From: Deltaproteobacteria bacterium RIFCSPLOWO2_02_FULL_57_26
GTDB taxonomy: Bacteria; Desulfobacterota; Binatia; UBA9968
Assembly (NCBI GenBank): GCA_001798455.1
Contig: MGSI01000147.1
Span: 1-16,128 of the forward strand
DNA length: 16,128 nucleotides
Direction of reading: 5' to 3'
The notes under the pieces: generated by a model
Seen by the model: the letters and a program-made list of their open reading frames with translations, nothing else
Database searches by the model: none
Told to the model about the DNA's origin: nothing
Part shown: one piece after another, positions 14,249-16,128 of the stretch
How positions within the stretch are numbered: the stretch's first letter is position 1
How the letters are laid out: the number at the start of each line of letters is the position of its first letter
Position numbers and translations under genes: made by a program

Positions 14249-15421
14249 ATGCATGCGGGAGCTGGCTTGACGGGTCGGGACTTATTCCCTCATTTCTCGG
14301 ATGAAGAATATGCTCGGCGACACCGAGCCGTGCGCGAGGCGATGGCACAGGAAGGCCTGGACGCTATCGTAATCAGCGGCGGCATGGGCGCCCCCGAAGT
14401 ACATTATCTGGCAAACTATCAAGCCCAGTCGCCCTGCTGGCTCGTGTTCCCCCGCGAGGGCGAATCGGCCTGTTTTATCCATTTCTATAATCATCTTCCG
14501 TGCGCGAAGGCGCAGGCCATTATTCCGGATATCCGCTGGTATGGTCCTTCGCCGACGGAGACCGTAGGTGAGGAACTACGCCGCAGGGGTCTGGGCCGAA
14601 GCCGAATCGGCCTCGTCAGCTTCAGCACAATCTCCTATAAGCACTTCACGGATCTTCAGCGCCGGCTGCCCGAGGTCGAATTCGTCGATTTTGGGCCCAG
14701 ATTGACCCGCCTTCGCTGGGCGAGGAGCGATGAAGAGCTCGCCTACTTGCGGCGGAGCGGCTATCTCACGGATCTGGCCTGCGAAGCCTTGGAACAGCGC
14801 CTTAAGCCGGGGATGACCGAACATGACATTCTGTCGATTGTGTATGGCTCCTATATCAAGAACGGCGGAGACCCGGGGATCCATTTTATTGCCACCACCA
14901 ACATGGCGGAGCCTGACCGCTTTGTGCCCTGGCAACGGGTCACGCCGCGAACCATCGGTGTCGGCAGCGTGGTGATTACCGAACTGACGGTAAGCTACTG
15001 GGGTTATGCGACCCAGATCCATCGCCCGTTTGCCATTGGCCAGGAACCCTCTCCAGTTTATCGTAAGCTCTTCGACGCGGCGCTGGAGTGCTACGAGAGG
15101 GTTCGGCGCATCTGCAAGCCGGGCACCAGCAGCGCGGAGATCGTGGCCGCCACATCGGTCATCGAGGAATACGGCTTCACCAGCTACGACAGCGTCTTTC
15201 ATGGGGAGCGGGGAAAGTTCCCTGAGCTTGGGACGCAGTCGGCCGCTCATCCTCTGGAGCCCTGGACTCTGGTGGAAAACATGGTCCATGTGATTCAACC
15301 CAACCCGATCACTCGCGACCTCCGGGCAGGCCTGCAGCTGGGCGCAGCCGTGGTTGTCAAGCCGGACGGGGGAGAGTCGTTGCACAATTATCCCTTCAAG
15401 TTTCCCGTCTGCGGCCTTTGA
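14249..15421 (+). CDS. M24/creatinase-fold protein lacking most metal ligands (Xaa-Pro peptidase-like)
   Basis: A 390-residue protein of the M24 (aminopeptidase P/creatinase) superfamily: an N-terminal creatinase domain (about 20-160) followed by the pita-bread domain (RRSGYLTDLACEAL...LKPGMTEHDI). Metallopeptidases of this fold use two Asp, one His and two Glu. Here the corresponding sites read Glu245 (ITELTVS), Gln256 (YATQIHRPF), probably His318 (FHGERG), Gln350 (VHVIQPN) and Gly365 (LQLGAAVVV). Most ligands are gone, so ordinary metallopeptidase activity is unlikely. Creatinase itself is a metal-free member, so a C-N hydrolase on a small guanidino or amide compound is one possibility. ATG 14249 has GGAGG at 14237-14241. 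Codon usage is more GC-rich than in the FAS region. Confidence 0.82.
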   Translation: MHAGAGLTGRDLFPHFSDEEYARRHRAVREAMAQEGLDAIVISGGMGAPEVHYLANYQAQSPCWLVFPREGESACFIHFYNHLPCAKAQAIIPDIRWYGPSPTETVGEELRRRGLGRSRIGLVSFSTISYKHFTDLQRRLPEVEFVDFGPRLTRLRWARSDEELAYLRRSGYLTDLACEALEQRLKPGMTEHDILSIVYGSYIKNGGDPGIHFIATTNMAEPDRFVPWQRVTPRTIGVGSVVITELTVSYWGYATQIHRPFAIGQEPSPVYRKLFDAALECYERVRRICKPGTSSAEIVAATSVIEEYGFTSYDSVFHGERGKFPELGTQSAAHPLEPWTLVENMVHVIQPNPITRDLRAGLQLGAAVVVKPDGGESLHNYPFKFPVCGL

Positions 15422-15545
15422 GAGACTGACAGGGCCGGCGCGGAAGGTCGCGCATCGCGTTTTAGGCCGCTGACGGTTCGAACCTCTCCGGCTCCTCATC
15501 CTAGTGTCGGGAATACTCCTCACGTCAATAGAAAGTCTGCTTTGG

Positions 15546-15575
15546 TTGACAAGCAGCGGGCGGTTGATCTATGAA
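15546..15575 (+). promoter_or_regulatory. Candidate sigma-70 promoter upstream of the deacetylase-like gene
   Basis: A perfect TTGACA at 15546-15551 is followed 18 bases later by TATGAA (15570-15575), four of six matches to the -10 consensus. The start codon lies about 40 bases further on with a strong ribosome binding site. The rest of the gap 15422-15545 shows no gene or clear terminator. Confidence 0.45.
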
Positions 15576-15614
15576 AGACCGATATCCAAACGGATTCATC
15601 GGGAGGAGTTATAC

Positions 15615-16128
15615 ATGTTGCCCAAGCACGATTCTTTCTACGAAAACTTTTCCAAGGCCGAACGGGTCAAAATCAAATGGCCTCATGGGGCCAGATTGGC
15701 GGTCAGCCTGGTGGGGAATCTTGAGGCCTGGACGGAGGTCCCGGACCCGAAGCTCAGAAAGAGTCGCCACGTCGGCGGGTCCAATCCACTCACTCTGGAC
15801 GATGCCAGGTGCGTTTATGACTACAAGACAGCAAGCGAAAACGACTACGGTGGTAGAACCGGTGTGTGGCGGATCCTTCGAACCCTTAAAAAGTACGACC
15901 TGAAAGGTTCCTTCAACATTAATGCTTTGGCCGCAATCAAATACCCCGAAGCTGTCAAGCAGATTCACGCGGACGGTCACGAGGTGGTCGGCCATAATTA
16001 TGCGGAAGACATCCAATCGGTGCTACTTTCCAGGGAGGAGGAAAAGGAGGAGATCCAGGCCTGCGTGAAGATCTTCCGGGAGCTGGTGGGTGAAAGACCC
16101 TACGGTTGGCTCTCTTCGGGGATGAGGC
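15615..16128 (+). CDS. Polysaccharide-deacetylase family protein, PuuE/allantoinase-like (partial at right edge)
   Basis: The frame is open from ATG 15615 to the end of the window (171 complete codons), so the gene is truncated by the window edge. It begins MLPKHDSFYENFSKAER, then RLAVSLVGNLEAW with Glu37, then YGGRTGVWRILRTLKKYDLKGSFNI and GHEVVGHNYAED (121-132), ending in YGWLSSGMR. This pattern is typical of NodB-fold deacetylases of the PuuE/allantoinase-like group, which act on small amides rather than chitin. The GHE..GH block would supply metal ligands. A strong GGGAGGAG at 15601-15608 precedes the start. It lies 193 bp after the M24 gene and has its own candidate promoter. The substrate is unknown. 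Confidence 0.8.
   Translation, partial: MLPKHDSFYENFSKAERVKIKWPHGARLAVSLVGNLEAWTEVPDPKLRKSRHVGGSNPLTLDDARCVYDYKTASENDYGGRTGVWRILRTLKKYDLKGSFNINALAAIKYPEAVKQIHADGHEVVGHNYAEDIQSVLLSREEEKEEIQACVKIFRELVGERPYGWLSSGMR

Noticed and set aside
14576..15523. Long open frame of 315 codons on the minus strand
   Set aside because: It mirrors the M24 gene, whose protein shows clear family motifs; the antisense translation has no recognisable domain and is rich in Arg and Pro, typical of a shadow frame.
15571..15903. Plus-strand frame starting MKDRYPNG upstream of the deacetylase-like gene
   Set aside because: It overlaps the deacetylase gene in another frame and its translation has no family similarity, while the frame from 15615 shows clear deacetylase motifs and a good ribosome binding site.

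Overview
This window comes from a Gram-negative-type bacterium: it carries three homologues of the aminoarabinose lipid-modification pathway next to a type II fatty-acid synthase. Every supported gene is on the + strand. Moderate GC content, simple heptanucleotide repeats between genes and a small palindromic element suggest an uncultured soil or groundwater lineage (for example Desulfobacterota- or Methylomirabilota-like). The sequence alone does not settle the taxonomy.

Region 1 (1-6690) is a compact, nearly complete dedicated fatty-acid synthase (FAS II). In order it holds: a ligase-like C-terminal tail (partial at the left edge), AcpS phosphopantetheinyl transferase, FabG ketoreductase, an unusually long acyl carrier protein, a FabL-type enoyl reductase (easily mistaken for a second FabG), a hot-dog dehydratase (DH1), a ketosynthase with an altered active site (KS1), a second dehydratase-like protein (DH2) and a canonical ketosynthase (KS2). 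DH1-KS1-DH2-KS2 looks like a duplicated DH-KS module with divergent active sites.

Region 2 (6730-11315) holds homologues of ArnC, the ArnA formyltransferase half and ArnD. These transfer, formylate and deformylate an undecaprenyl-phosphate-linked 4-amino sugar in the canonical pathway. They are followed by an FmdB-type zinc ribbon protein and a nucleotide-sugar dehydrogenase of the UDP-HexNAc class. ArnB, the ArnA decarboxylase half and ArnT are not in the window. Regions 1 and 2 run with little spacing, so one locus may build a special acyl chain and an amino-sugar decoration for the same envelope lipid (inference).

Region 3 (11313-14076) starts with a 137-bp inverted-repeat (MITE-like) element whose first bases supply the dehydrogenase stop codon. 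A strong intrinsic terminator follows, placed directly before the ribosome binding site of a large membrane histidine kinase (PDZ, multi-TM, GAF, HisKA, HATPase). No response regulator is present.

Region 4 (14249-16128) has higher-GC genes: an M24/creatinase-fold protein that has lost most metal ligands, and a polysaccharide-deacetylase/PuuE-like protein running off the right edge. They look like a separate catabolic unit.

No gap longer than 300 bp lacks a gene; the largest (11316-11553) holds the element and the terminator. I saw no tRNA, rRNA, CRISPR array or complete insertion sequence.
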